This document shows positions 1 through 5,625 of a DNA stretch of 9,094 bases, one piece after another. Numbering within the stretch: the stretch's first letter is position 1; every line of letters begins with the position of its first letter. The translations under genes were made by a program, and so were the position numbers. The DNA comes from Chitinophagaceae bacterium. GTDB lineage: Bacteria; Bacteroidota; Bacteroidia; Chitinophagales; Chitinophagaceae. The DNA is taken from positions 1 to 9,094 of the forward strand of contig JALOMX010000163.1 of the NCBI GenBank assembly GCA_025455245.1, in the 5' to 3' direction. The notes beneath the pieces were generated by a model, which worked only from the letters and a program-made list of their open reading frames with translations, ran no database searches and was not told where the DNA came from.

Positions 1-362
1 CGCATCAAATTGGTTCCTGCAGGAGCATTTTCAAGCGAATCGACATAAGGAAGCGAAAATTTTGCACTGCTTTTCCAGCCGGTGCCGTCCCAACTGAACA
101 TTTGGTTTCTATCAGTATCATATACCGTTAGCCCTTTGTCCGCAATCCCCAGTGAATTGAAAAAGGGGTTTGCCTGCATTTGGGCTGTTGTAAGCCTTGG
201 TAATAACAATCCCTGATTTCCTGCAGGAGCTTCTAAATGTAAAACAGATTTGGGGTTAGGGTTATTTGTTCCAATGCCTACGCTTGACTGGGCGGCAGAC
301 ATGGTGCAAATGGTCATTAATGAAATTCCGGATACAAAAAGTTTTCCAAATTGATTCATCAT
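1..362 (-). CDS. Exported Bacteroidota surface/fibre-like protein, N-terminal part (cut by window edge)
   Basis: The first 120 residues of a longer protein are visible; the 3' end lies beyond base 1. Translation from the ATG at 362 gives a signal peptide (about residues 1-25, ending SAAQ). It then runs SSVGIGTNNPNPKSVLHLEA followed by GLLLPRLTTAQ, with VYDTDRNQMFSWDG at about residues 80-93. The succession of VGIGT, a 'SVLHLEAP' strand, 'LLLPRLTTAQ' and 'GLTVYDTD..MFSWDG.GWK' is typical of large repetitive exported proteins of Bacteroidota, often annotated as tail-fibre-like or hypothetical cell-surface proteins. Their biochemical role is generally unknown. A second ATG directly follows at 359, so either could start the protein. 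The word APAG occurs twice, encoded by the same 13 bases at 14-26 and 218-230. Any C-terminal sorting domain would lie outside the window. The family style is clear; the function is not. Confidence 0.8.
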   Translation of the reverse strand, partial: MMNQFGKLFVSGISLMTICTMSAAQSSVGIGTNNPNPKSVLHLEAPAGNQGLLLPRLTTAQMQANPFFNSLGIADKGLTVYDTDRNQMFSWDGTGWKSSAKFSLPYVDSLENAPAGTNLM

Positions 363-390
363 AAGCTCTATTATGTTTTTGATTTTCAAT

Positions 391-398
391 CAAATATA
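391..398 (-). promoter_or_regulatory. Candidate -7 promoter box for the surface-protein gene
   Basis: On the minus strand the bases read TATATTTG, an exact match to the Bacteroidota -7 consensus TAnnTTTG. The box lies 28 bases upstream of the ATG at 362. No TTG/TTTG -33 element is visible at 17-23 bases upstream, so this is only half a promoter. Confidence 0.35.
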
Positions 399-526
399 TA
401 GGTAGGGGATTAATGTGCGTTTTTTTGAGACGATAATTTTTTGATCACCGCTTTTCTTTTTTGGTAAAAAATTGATTCTTTCTTTCGGAATATGAAATGG
501 GTTAAACAAAATCATGTTTGCGGGGT

Positions 527-534
527 TATTTTTG
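527..534 (+). promoter_or_regulatory. Possible -7 promoter box for the peroxiredoxin gene
   Basis: TATTTTTG matches TAnnTTTG and lies 61 bases before the ATG at 596. There is no -33 TTG at the right distance, and the region is T-rich, so a chance match is quite possible. Confidence 0.2.
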
Positions 535-595
535 CTTTGTGTGATCGAATTAGAAATGATCTTTTTTATTAAACTATAAAATTAAACAAAGAATT

Positions 596-1063
596 ATGGC
601 ATTACAGATTGGACAGGCAGCACCTGATTTTACACTATTTGATACTGAAAAGAAAGAAGTAACCCTCAGCAGTTTTAAAGGTCAGCCGGTGCTAATTTTA
701 TTTTTCCCCCAATCCTTCACCGGGGTTTGTACTACTGAGTTATGCTCTGTAAGGGACAATATTGCACAATACAATGATGTAAATGCAAAAGTGCTGGCAA
801 TAAGTGTGGATAGTGTCTTTACACTTGGGAGGTTCAAAGAAGACCAAAATCTCAATTTTACTTTGTTAAGCGACTTTAATAAAGAGGTGTCTGCGGCTTA
901 TGGTTCATTGTACGACAATTTTGTTTTCGGCATGAAGGGTGTAAGTAAGCGGTCAGCGTTTTTGGTGGACAAAGATGGCAATATTGCCTATGAAGAAGTA
1001 TTAGAAAACGCAGGCGAAATACCCAATTTTAATGCCCTGATGAATGTGTTGAAATCACTTTAA
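596..1063 (+). CDS. Peroxiredoxin (AhpC/TSA family, AhpE/PrxQ-like)
   Basis: This is a 155-residue thioredoxin-fold peroxidase expected to reduce hydrogen peroxide or organic peroxides in the cytoplasm; there is no signal peptide. The peroxidatic motif PxxxTxxC is intact as PQSFTGVC (P38, T42, C45), and the conserved active-site arginine is likely R119 (KRSAFLVD). The N-terminal 'GQAAPDFTLFD' and 'LLSDF...AAYGSL' (about 90-105) are family hallmarks. A second cysteine, C50, sits five residues after C45, the position of the resolving cysteine in BCP/PrxQ proteins. The overall sequence looks closer to the AhpE group. The electron donor is not evident, and no thioredoxin or AhpF is nearby. The ATG is preceded by an A-rich stretch without a Shine-Dalgarno, normal for this phylum. 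The gene appears to be transcribed alone, with a terminator at 1090-1117. Confidence 0.93.
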   Translation: MALQIGQAAPDFTLFDTEKKEVTLSSFKGQPVLILFFPQSFTGVCTTELCSVRDNIAQYNDVNAKVLAISVDSVFTLGRFKEDQNLNFTLLSDFNKEVSAAYGSLYDNFVFGMKGVSKRSAFLVDKDGNIAYEEVLENAGEIPNFNALMNVLKSL

Positions 1064-1089
1064 TCAACAATCCTAGTCAGATTATTATT

Positions 1090-1117
1090 AAAAAGCCTTC
1101 CAATCGGGAGGTTTTTT
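1090..1117 (+). terminator. Intrinsic terminator after the peroxiredoxin gene
   Basis: AAAAAGCCTTCC (1090-1101) pairs with GGGAGGTTTTTT (1106-1117) across the loop AATC, with two G-T wobbles. The descending arm ends in six T. It begins 26 bases past the stop codon. Confidence 0.8.
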
Positions 1118-1172
1118 AATTTAAAATAGGTTGATCGTGTTAATGGAATAATAATTTCAAAAAAAATTGGCC

Positions 1173-1207
1173 TTTTGCACAATAAATAAAATAAACGTAG
1201 TAATTTG
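1173..1207 (+). promoter_or_regulatory. Possible promoter of the T9SS sorting-domain gene
   Basis: TTTTG at 1173-1177 could be the -33 element. TAATTTG at 1201-1207 resembles TAnnTTTG with one base fewer between TA and TTTG. The spacing from TTG to TA is 23 bases, at the upper end of what is described for Flavobacterium. It would give a very short leader before the TTG start at 1228. Confidence 0.3.
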
Positions 1208-1227
1208 CAAAGGATATATATCAATAG

Positions 1228-1569
1228 TTGAAGTTCATCCTTAGCATATTAGTCATTCTGGCCTTAGGTACATCGGGTGTTTTGGCACAAAAACCTGAAC
1301 AGCCGTCACTTCCTCAAAGGCAACCTGTAGTCAAATTCTACCCCAACCCTGCCGTTAATTTTATAACATTTGAATTTAAAGAGCCCGTTGAGAGGGGGAC
1401 TGTACTTCAGGTTTATAGCTTTCTTGGAAGACAGGTTTCGTCCCTTCCGGTTAATTCTCAAAGGATTACCTTGAATCTTGCAGAATATTTCAGGGGGGTT
1501 TATGTTTTCCAGCTAAGGAGTTCCTCCGGCAAAGTACTTGAAACAAATAAGTTTCAGATCAGCAGATAA
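1228..1569 (+). CDS. Small secreted protein consisting almost only of a T9SS type A sorting domain
   Basis: The 113-residue product has a signal peptide (1-20, LSILVILALG core, ending VLA/QKP), a short proline/glutamine-rich linker (21-35) and a C-terminal domain (36-113). That domain has the hallmarks of the Por secretion system type A sorting domain: FYPNPAVNFITFEF near its start, LQVYSFLGRQV in the middle, and 'L.EYFRGVYVFQLRSSSGKV' then 'KFQI' at the end. Such domains carry cargo across the outer membrane through the type IX machine and are normally removed or anchored there. Here there is essentially no cargo. The start must be non-ATG: an in-frame TAG directly precedes the TTG at 1228, and no ATG lies in the signal peptide. 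An AAAGGA at 1209-1214 is a weak ribosome-binding candidate. The gene is convergent with the HD gene. Domain assignment is strong; biological role unknown. Confidence 0.82.
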   Translation: MKFILSILVILALGTSGVLAQKPEQPSLPQRQPVVKFYPNPAVNFITFEFKEPVERGTVLQVYSFLGRQVSSLPVNSQRITLNLAEYFRGVYVFQLRSSSGKVLETNKFQISR

Positions 1570-1608
1570 TACAGGCTTATTGATTCCGTAATTTTTGAAT
1601 TTCCCGGA

Positions 1609-2208
1609 TCAGGCGGAAATGCGAATTGTATGATTTTTCATCAATTCCTTTAAATACAATTGTTTTACAGGTTCCCTTCTGTTTTGCGCATCCTGCGTAT
1701 GATAACGATGGGCATTGAGAAATTTTAACTGCCGCTCTTCAAATTCTTCGTTTGACTTGATTATTCCATGGTTTTCCCATTCTTTTTTTAATTGGAGTGA
1801 CCAATAATAAAAATCATCCCTTCCTAAGTAATCAAGGTCTGCATCGCATAAAATTTCCCCTAAAAGACAACAAGGAGATTGAGGAATACGGGTGCTCATA
1901 ATCAGGGTACAAACCTTATCAACTTCTGTTTTTGTTGCCCCTTCCCCGTTTAATATTTCTATGGCAATTTCACAACTTTTCTCTTCGTGGTTAAAATAAG
2001 TACGCGTAAATCCTGCATCATGAAGCCATGCCGCAGTTTCTAAAAGCCTCAGATCTTCCGGGTTTTCTATTCCCTGATTTTTAGCTAAAACAAGACAACT
2101 CTCCACGACCCAAACAGTATGTGGATAACAGTGATATGTTAGTTTTTCTGATAAACCAGTTTCTAACAAATGTTTTGCTCTTTCCCTTACGGTATTCAAA
2201 TCAAACAA
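1609..2208 (-). CDS. HD-domain protein, predicted metal-dependent phosphohydrolase
   Basis: A 199-residue cytoplasmic protein with the HD superfamily signature. H30 (YPHTVWVV) is followed by the paired H63-D64 (AAWLHDAGF), then H74-E75 (NHEEKS), and finally D124 in CDADLDYLGRDDF. In this superfamily the H...HD...D set binds one or two metal ions and hydrolyses phosphomonoesters or phosphodiesters, often of nucleotides. The substrate cannot be read from the sequence. No nucleotidyl cyclase, synthetase or kinase is fused or adjacent. The start is uncertain: no ATG precedes the first histidine, so the TTG at 2208 is the most likely start, with other non-ATG codons up to the in-frame stop at 2238-2236 possible. 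The amt terminator upstream suggests that this gene has its own promoter. The 3' end is convergent with the sorting-domain gene, 39 bases apart. Confidence 0.85.
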   Translation of the reverse strand: MFDLNTVRERAKHLLETGLSEKLTYHCYPHTVWVVESCLVLAKNQGIENPEDLRLLETAAWLHDAGFTRTYFNHEEKSCEIAIEILNGEGATKTEVDKVCTLIMSTRIPQSPCCLLGEILCDADLDYLGRDDFYYWSLQLKKEWENHGIIKSNEEFEERQLKFLNAHRYHTQDAQNRREPVKQLYLKELMKNHTIRISA

Positions 2209-2250
2209 AATGAAGACTATTTTAAATATTGAAATTAGGTGTAAAAAATA

Positions 2251-2275
2251 AAAATGAAAAAAATATTTTCATTTT
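2251..2275. repeat. AT-rich perfect inverted repeat upstream of the HD gene
   Basis: AAAATGAAAA (2251-2260) and TTTTCATTTT (2266-2275) are perfect 10-base inverted arms around AAATA. It lies 43 bases upstream of the HD gene start and directly beyond the T-run of the amt terminator. It could be an operator for the HD gene or a second hairpin in read-through transcripts. Confidence 0.5.
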
Positions 2276-2541
2276 GGGGCATAAAAAAATGCCGTCCTGT
2301 AGAAACAGGACGGCTCAACGATTGCTTGCCATATGAAAAAGATGATTCTTTTGATGTAGGTTGGATGTTTACCGTAAACAAGCCTCTTTTATCGAAAAGA
2401 ATGGATGCTTTATTAAATAATCACTTTTATTCACCCATTTCAGGCGAATTAATTTTTACAGTTTTTCACCATGTTGACTCCAATCGAGACCTTCCAGTTC
2501 TTCATCGCTGCTTACCCTCAGCGGTGAAATCATATCTGTAA
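2254..2541 (+). CDS. Doubtful small open reading frame, 95 codons
   Basis: An ATG-started frame beginning MKKIFSFWGIKK and continuing through DDSFDVGWMFTVNK and RMDALLNNHFYSPISGEL. I recognise no family. Against it: the first codons are one arm of a perfect inverted repeat (2251-2275), codons 13-21 are the perfect stem-loop of the amt terminator (2291-2314), and the last 29 codons are antisense to the conserved C-terminus of amt. In favour: about 65 codons outside the amt gene stay open and the middle has a protein-like composition. Most likely this is a chance frame across the amt 3' untranslated region. It is recorded because nothing else explains 2315-2455. Confidence 0.15.
   Translation: MKKIFSFWGIKKCRPVETGRLNDCLPYEKDDSFDVGWMFTVNKPLLSKRMDALLNNHFYSPISGELIFTVFHHVDSNRDLPVLHRCLPSAVKSYL
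2283..2314 (-). terminator. Intrinsic terminator of the amt transcript
   Basis: GCCGTCCTGT (2291-2300) and ACAGGACGGC (2305-2314) form a perfect 10-base-pair stem with a four-base loop. On the minus strand it is followed by A and then seven T (2289-2283). It lies 141 bases beyond the amt stop codon, so amt would have an unusually long 3' untranslated region. Confidence 0.88.
2366..2380. repeat. Perfect 15-base palindrome in the amt 3' untranslated region
   Basis: TGTTTACCGTAAACA has 7-base arms (TGTTTAC / GTAAACA) around one central C. It resembles a binding site for a dimeric regulator in size and symmetry. The spacing is too tight to form an RNA hairpin with all pairs intact. No regulator is encoded nearby to match it with. 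Confidence 0.4.
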
Positions 2542-3643
2542 CCTTTAATAAGATCCAGGAGCCTCCAAAAGCAAATACCGAAACAGCAACGAGTGCAATT
2601 AAATGTGCCGAGAATAAGCCCCATTCGCCAAAAATCAACCCCTTGTTGCTTACAATGCCATTAATGTGCGGATGGGCAAAAACGCCTGTTAAGATCATGC
2701 CGCTTATTCCTCCTACACCATGACAGGGGAATACATCCAAAGTGTCATCAATATTGGTACGCTTCGTTCTCCATTCCACCATCATATTACTGATGATGGC
2801 ACTTACAATTCCTACAATAAGGGAATGTGGAATGCTGATGAAACCTGCCGCAGGGGTAATTGCCACCAGGCCCACCACAGCCCCTATACAGGTTCCCATG
2901 GCACCGGGCTTGCGCCCACGCACCGCATCAAAAATAACCCATGAAAATGCAGCCGCCGCAGACGCGGTTGTAGTGGTTGCAAGGGCCGTAGAAGCCAGGT
3001 TGTTTGCCCCGAAAGCCGATCCTGCATTGAATCCGAACCAACCAAACCAGAGTAATCCTGTACCCAACAGCACATAGGAAATCCTTGCAGGTTGATGCTC
3101 TGCTTCATTTCGTTGCTTTAGGTATAAGGCACAGGCTAAAGCAGCCCATCCCGCACTCATGTGCACTACGGTTCCGCCTGCAAAATCCAGAACACCCATT
3201 TTTGCCAAAATACCCTCAGGGTGCCAGGTTGCATGTGCAAGAGGACTGTAAATCAAAATGCTAAACAGGACAATAAATAAAATGTACGATGTAAACCTGA
3301 TCCTTTCTGCAAAGGCTCCCGTAATCAGGGCCGGTGTAAGAATGGCAAATTTTAGCTGAAAAAAGGCAAATACCAAAAGCGGTATGGTTGGTGCAGCCAC
3401 CCAGGGAGCCCCTTCCAGAACGCCCTTCATCATAAAAAAGGTACCAGGGTTGCCAATAATACCTCCAATACTATCCCCAAAAGCAAGACTAAAGCCCAAT
3501 ACCACCCACAGAACCGTAATAATGGCCATGCAGATAAAACTTTGCAGCATGGTACTTAATACATTTTTTTTTCTGACCATGCCTCCATAAAAAAACGCAA
3601 GGCCGGGCGTCATGATTAATACCAGGGCACTTGCCATCAGCAT
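2456..3643 (-). CDS. amt: Ammonium transporter Amt (5' end disturbed)
   Basis: An integral inner-membrane ammonium channel of the Amt/MEP/Rh family. The 395 readable residues cover nearly all of the eleven-helix fold. Pore residues can be aligned with E. coli AmtB: twin histidines H161 (DFAGGTVVHMSAGW) and H308 (FPCHGVGG), D153, the gate phenylalanine F99 (LKFAILTPAL), F205 in LLWFGWFGFNAGSAFGANN, and W140. The C-terminal tail LRVSSDEELEGLDWSQHGEK is the kind that contacts PII proteins, but no glnK/glnB is in the window. The ATG at 3643 falls inside helix 1: the upstream codons of the same frame read YEEIDTGDTAW, which belongs to the family's conserved start, yet no ATG, GTG or TTG occurs in that frame before the stop at 3766-3764. 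The true start probably lies near 3759 in another frame. The gene has its own promoter (3788-3821) and terminator (2283-2314). Confidence 0.93.
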   Translation of the reverse strand: MLMASALVLIMTPGLAFFYGGMVRKKNVLSTMLQSFICMAIITVLWVVLGFSLAFGDSIGGIIGNPGTFFMMKGVLEGAPWVAAPTIPLLVFAFFQLKFAILTPALITGAFAERIRFTSYILFIVLFSILIYSPLAHATWHPEGILAKMGVLDFAGGTVVHMSAGWAALACALYLKQRNEAEHQPARISYVLLGTGLLWFGWFGFNAGSAFGANNLASTALATTTTASAAAAFSWVIFDAVRGRKPGAMGTCIGAVVGLVAITPAAGFISIPHSLIVGIVSAIISNMMVEWRTKRTNIDDTLDVFPCHGVGGISGMILTGVFAHPHINGIVSNKGLIFGEWGLFSAHLIALVAVSVFAFGGSWILLKVTDMISPLRVSSDEELEGLDWSQHGEKL

Positions 3644-3759
3644 CCAGGCGGTATCACCTGTATCAATCTCCTCATATACTTTTTGTGGCTCCCCGGGTAC
3701 TGAACTATTAAATAATGAATAGCGAAAGGAATAAGTGCTAATTTTCTGCTCATCGACAT
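3637..3759 (-). other. Out-of-frame N-terminal segment of amt (frameshift or leader peptide)
   Basis: Directly downstream of the amt promoter, ATG at 3759 (or 3753) opens a 40-codon frame starting MSMSRKLALIPFAIHYLIVQ, a basic end plus a hydrophobic stretch like a signal peptide. It ends in TGA at 3639-3637, overlapping an ATG of amt as TGATG. It is offset by one base from the amt frame: one extra base, or a -1 slip, somewhere in about 3680-3740 would join it to ...KVYEEIDTGDTAW of Amt. Candidate sites are the A5 run at 3684-3680, read C AAA AAG in this frame and close to the known slippery A AAA AAG, and the CCCGGGG at 3697-3691. The alternative is a leader peptide translationally coupled to amt. 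Confidence 0.6.
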
Positions 3760-3787
3760 TTTTTCAAAAAATTTTATTGTTCACGGT

Positions 3788-3821
3788 CAAAAATAGATTA
3801 ATAGCCTTAAAATAAAACAAA
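3788..3821 (-). promoter_or_regulatory. Promoter of amt
   Basis: On the minus strand, TTTG (3821-3818), a 22-base spacer and TATTTTTG (3795-3788) match the Bacteroidota primary sigma consensus TTTG / TAnnTTTG. Transcription would begin near 3782, about 23 bases before the ATG at 3759. This supports that ATG as the intended start region of amt. No nitrogen-regulator site was recognised. Confidence 0.6.
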
Positions 3822-3851
3822 TATTTATATTTTTAATGTTTATATTGAAAC

Positions 3852-3878
3852 AAAAAAAACACGCAGTTGTATGCGTGT
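3852..3878 (-). terminator. Intrinsic terminator of the aminotransferase gene
   Basis: On the minus strand ACACGCA (3878-3872), loop TACAAC and TGCGTGT (3865-3859) form a perfect 7-base-pair stem that runs into eight T (3859-3852). It starts 21 bases after the aminotransferase stop at 3900 and separates that gene from amt. Confidence 0.82.
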
Positions 3879-3899
3879 CTTTGTATTTTCTAAAAACTT

Positions 3900-5093
3900 T
3901 TATTGTCGACCCGGGTAAACCTTGAGGGCCTGTTCAAGACAGTTCATTGCAGCATCCAACGCTTCGACATTTAAAACATATGCAAGACGAACCTCCTGTT
4001 TGCCAAGGCCGGGGGTACCATAAAATCCGGTTGCAGGTGCTAGCATCACGGTTTGTCCATTGAATTCAAATTCTTCGAGCAGCCACTGACAGAAAGCATC
4101 ACTGTCATCAATAGGCAGTTTTGCCATTGCATAAAAGGCCCCACCGGGATTTGGACAGAAAACACCCTCCATTTTATTTAAACGCGAAACCAATAAATCC
4201 CTTCTGCGAAGATATTCGGCTTTGGTTTCTGTAAAATAATCCGCAGGAAGGTCGAGTGCGGCTTCTCCTGCAATTTGGGCAAATGTGGGCGGGCTAAGCC
4301 TTGCCTGTGCAAATTTCATGACTGCATCCAACACCGACTGATTTTTGGTGACAAGTGCCCCAAGCCTTGCACCGCAGGCACTATATCTTTTACTGATGGT
4401 ATCCATCACCACGAGGTTTTCATCAGCGCCTTCCATTTGCAATACGCTTAAGAGTTCGCCGGTATAGCAAAACTCCCGGTATGCTTCGTCACTGAAAAGA
4501 TATAAGTTGTGCTTTACCACGATCTCTTTCAGCAGTTCAAGTTCCTTTCTGCTGTAGAGGTAGCCGGTGGGATTGTTTGGATTACAGATTACAATGGCTT
4601 TGGTCCTTTCCGTAATCAGTTTTTCAAAATCCTGAATCGGGGGCAGACCATACCCGGTTTCAATGCTTGATGTTACGGGTACGACTTTCACGCCTGCTGA
4701 AATAGCAAATCCGTTATAGTTGGCATAAAACGGTTCGGGAATAATAACTTCATCACCGGGATCCAAACAAGCCATAAATCCAAACAGGATAGCTTCACTG
4801 CCACCGGTTGTAATAATGATTTGATTGTGTGTAACATCCACCCCAACACTTTTGTAGTAGCCGGTCAGTTTTCTGCGGTAACTTTCATTACCTGCGCTGT
4901 GGCTATATTCAACAACTTTAATATCCGAATTCCGGATGGCATCCATCATGATTTGGGGGGTAGCAATATCAGGTTGGCCAATATTGAGATGAAAAACGCG
5001 TGTACCGCGTTTTTTGGCAGCTTCGGCAAATGGTACAAGCTTTCGTATGGGGCTGGCCGGCATGGCAAATCCCCTTTCACTGATTTGAGGCAT
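3900..5093 (-). CDS. Pyridoxal-phosphate aminotransferase, class I/II (aspartate aminotransferase-like)
   Basis: A 397-residue cytoplasmic fold-type I aminotransferase that moves amino groups between an amino acid and a 2-oxo acid. The cofactor set is complete: SDEAYREF with D202, NPNNPTG with N174, the Schiff-base lysine K235 in TISKRYSACGARLG, and the carboxylate-binding arginine R369 in EVRLAYV. The N-terminus MPASPIRKLVPFAEAAKKRG and LNIGQPDIATP fit the prokaryotic aspartate aminotransferase subgroup. Substrate choice (aspartate, aromatic, alanine or other) cannot be fixed by eye. I chose the ATG at 5093, which gives MPQISERGFAMPASP, over a possible upstream start at 5165. The family begins here, and a TAATTTTG promoter box at 5119-5112 lies inside the extra 24 codons. 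The gene is flanked by terminators on both sides, so it is probably monocistronic. Confidence 0.93.
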   Translation of the reverse strand: MPQISERGFAMPASPIRKLVPFAEAAKKRGTRVFHLNIGQPDIATPQIMMDAIRNSDIKVVEYSHSAGNESYRRKLTGYYKSVGVDVTHNQIIITTGGSEAILFGFMACLDPGDEVIIPEPFYANYNGFAISAGVKVVPVTSSIETGYGLPPIQDFEKLITERTKAIVICNPNNPTGYLYSRKELELLKEIVVKHNLYLFSDEAYREFCYTGELLSVLQMEGADENLVVMDTISKRYSACGARLGALVTKNQSVLDAVMKFAQARLSPPTFAQIAGEAALDLPADYFTETKAEYLRRRDLLVSRLNKMEGVFCPNPGGAFYAMAKLPIDDSDAFCQWLLEEFEFNGQTVMLAPATGFYGTPGLGKQEVRLAYVLNVEALDAAMNCLEQALKVYPGRQ

Positions 5094-5111
5094 AAAAAAA
5101 TTTTTGGCAGT

Positions 5112-5119
5112 CAAAATTA
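5112..5119 (-). promoter_or_regulatory. Candidate -7 box for the aminotransferase gene
   Basis: TAATTTTG on the minus strand exactly matches TAnnTTTG and lies 18 bases upstream of the ATG at 5093, giving a leader of roughly 14 bases. No clear -33 TTG is seen. It helps to exclude the upstream start at 5165. Confidence 0.45.
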
Positions 5120-5156
5120 GCAAGTGTTCTTTGGATGGGCGGGATTTGTATCCTGT

Positions 5157-5185
5157 AAATAACAAAGTCCCTTTGAAAGGGACTT
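5157..5185 (-). terminator. Likely intrinsic terminator of the DUF1573 pair
   Basis: AAGTCCC (5165-5171) and GGGACTT (5179-5185) form a 7-base-pair stem around TTTGAAA. On the minus strand it is followed by TGTTATTT, a moderate T-rich tail. It begins 23 bases beyond the stop at 5209. The other strand also ends in TTGTTTT, but no plus-strand gene leads into it. Confidence 0.65.
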
Positions 5186-5208
5186 GTTTTATGATAAATT
5201 AAGAATAA

Positions 5209-5583
5209 TCAGGAAACTACGGTTCCTGTAATTGTCAACTCGTATGGTTTAGGGTTATTTACCAGTTTTACAGTAATCTTTTTTGTAAAAACACCTAATG
5301 TTTTACTGTCATAAGTGACTTTTATATTACCTGATTTTCCGGGAGCAATTGGCCTTGGTGGAAATTCAGGTTTTGTACACCCGCATTCTGCGGTCGCATC
5401 TTCAATGATCACCGGTTTTCCCCCAATATTCGTGAAACTAAACTCGACGGTTACAGGTTCATTTTGCTTAACGGTACCGAAACTGTGATTTGATTTTTCA
5501 AATTTCAACCCCTCATTCTGCCATCCGGCCATTACAAACAAAGAACCTATTACCAAAACGAAAAAGGATAAGATTTTTTTCAT
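5209..5583 (-). CDS. Exported DUF1573 protein (second of a tandem pair)
   Basis: A 124-residue protein with an N-terminal signal or anchor (residues 1-20, MKKILSFFVLVIGSLFVMAG) and then a single DUF1573 domain. Family marks are NHSFGTVKQNEPVTVEFSF (32-50), TNIGGKPVII, the ECGCTKPEFP motif with C67 and C69, 'IAPGKSGNIKVTYD' and a closing strand ELTITGTVV. The predicted fold is an immunoglobulin-like beta sandwich related to ASH/HYDIN domains. The function is unknown. It probably acts in the periplasm or at the envelope. The conserved cysteine pair could form a disulphide or bind metal, which is inference. It follows its paralogue by 42 bases with no terminator between, so the two should be co-transcribed. 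Confidence 0.9.
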   Translation of the reverse strand: MKKILSFFVLVIGSLFVMAGWQNEGLKFEKSNHSFGTVKQNEPVTVEFSFTNIGGKPVIIEDATAECGCTKPEFPPRPIAPGKSGNIKVTYDSKTLGVFTKKITVKLVNNPKPYELTITGTVVS

Positions 5584-5625
5584 TTCAATTTTTTAATATG
5601 AAGAAATCACCAAAAATTCCGATGG

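Noticed and set aside
435..473. Weak inverted repeat AATTTTTT...AAAAAATT with ACC/GGT inside
   Set aside because: It consists mostly of A-T pairs with a four-base bulge and a large loop, follows no gene, and is expected by chance in such AT-rich sequence.
2720..3590. Plus-strand open frames across amt (for example 2720-2944, 2742-3077, 3384-3590)
   Set aside because: All are antisense to conserved transporter sequence and have no recognisable protein features.
4821..5120. Plus-strand open frame antisense to the aminotransferase 5' end
   Set aside because: A shadow of a well-conserved gene; it also crosses that gene's promoter.
5094..5165. A 24-codon upstream extension of the aminotransferase from 5165
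   Set aside because: The family starts at MPQISERG, a -7 box lies inside the extension, and the extension runs into the DUF1573 terminator.
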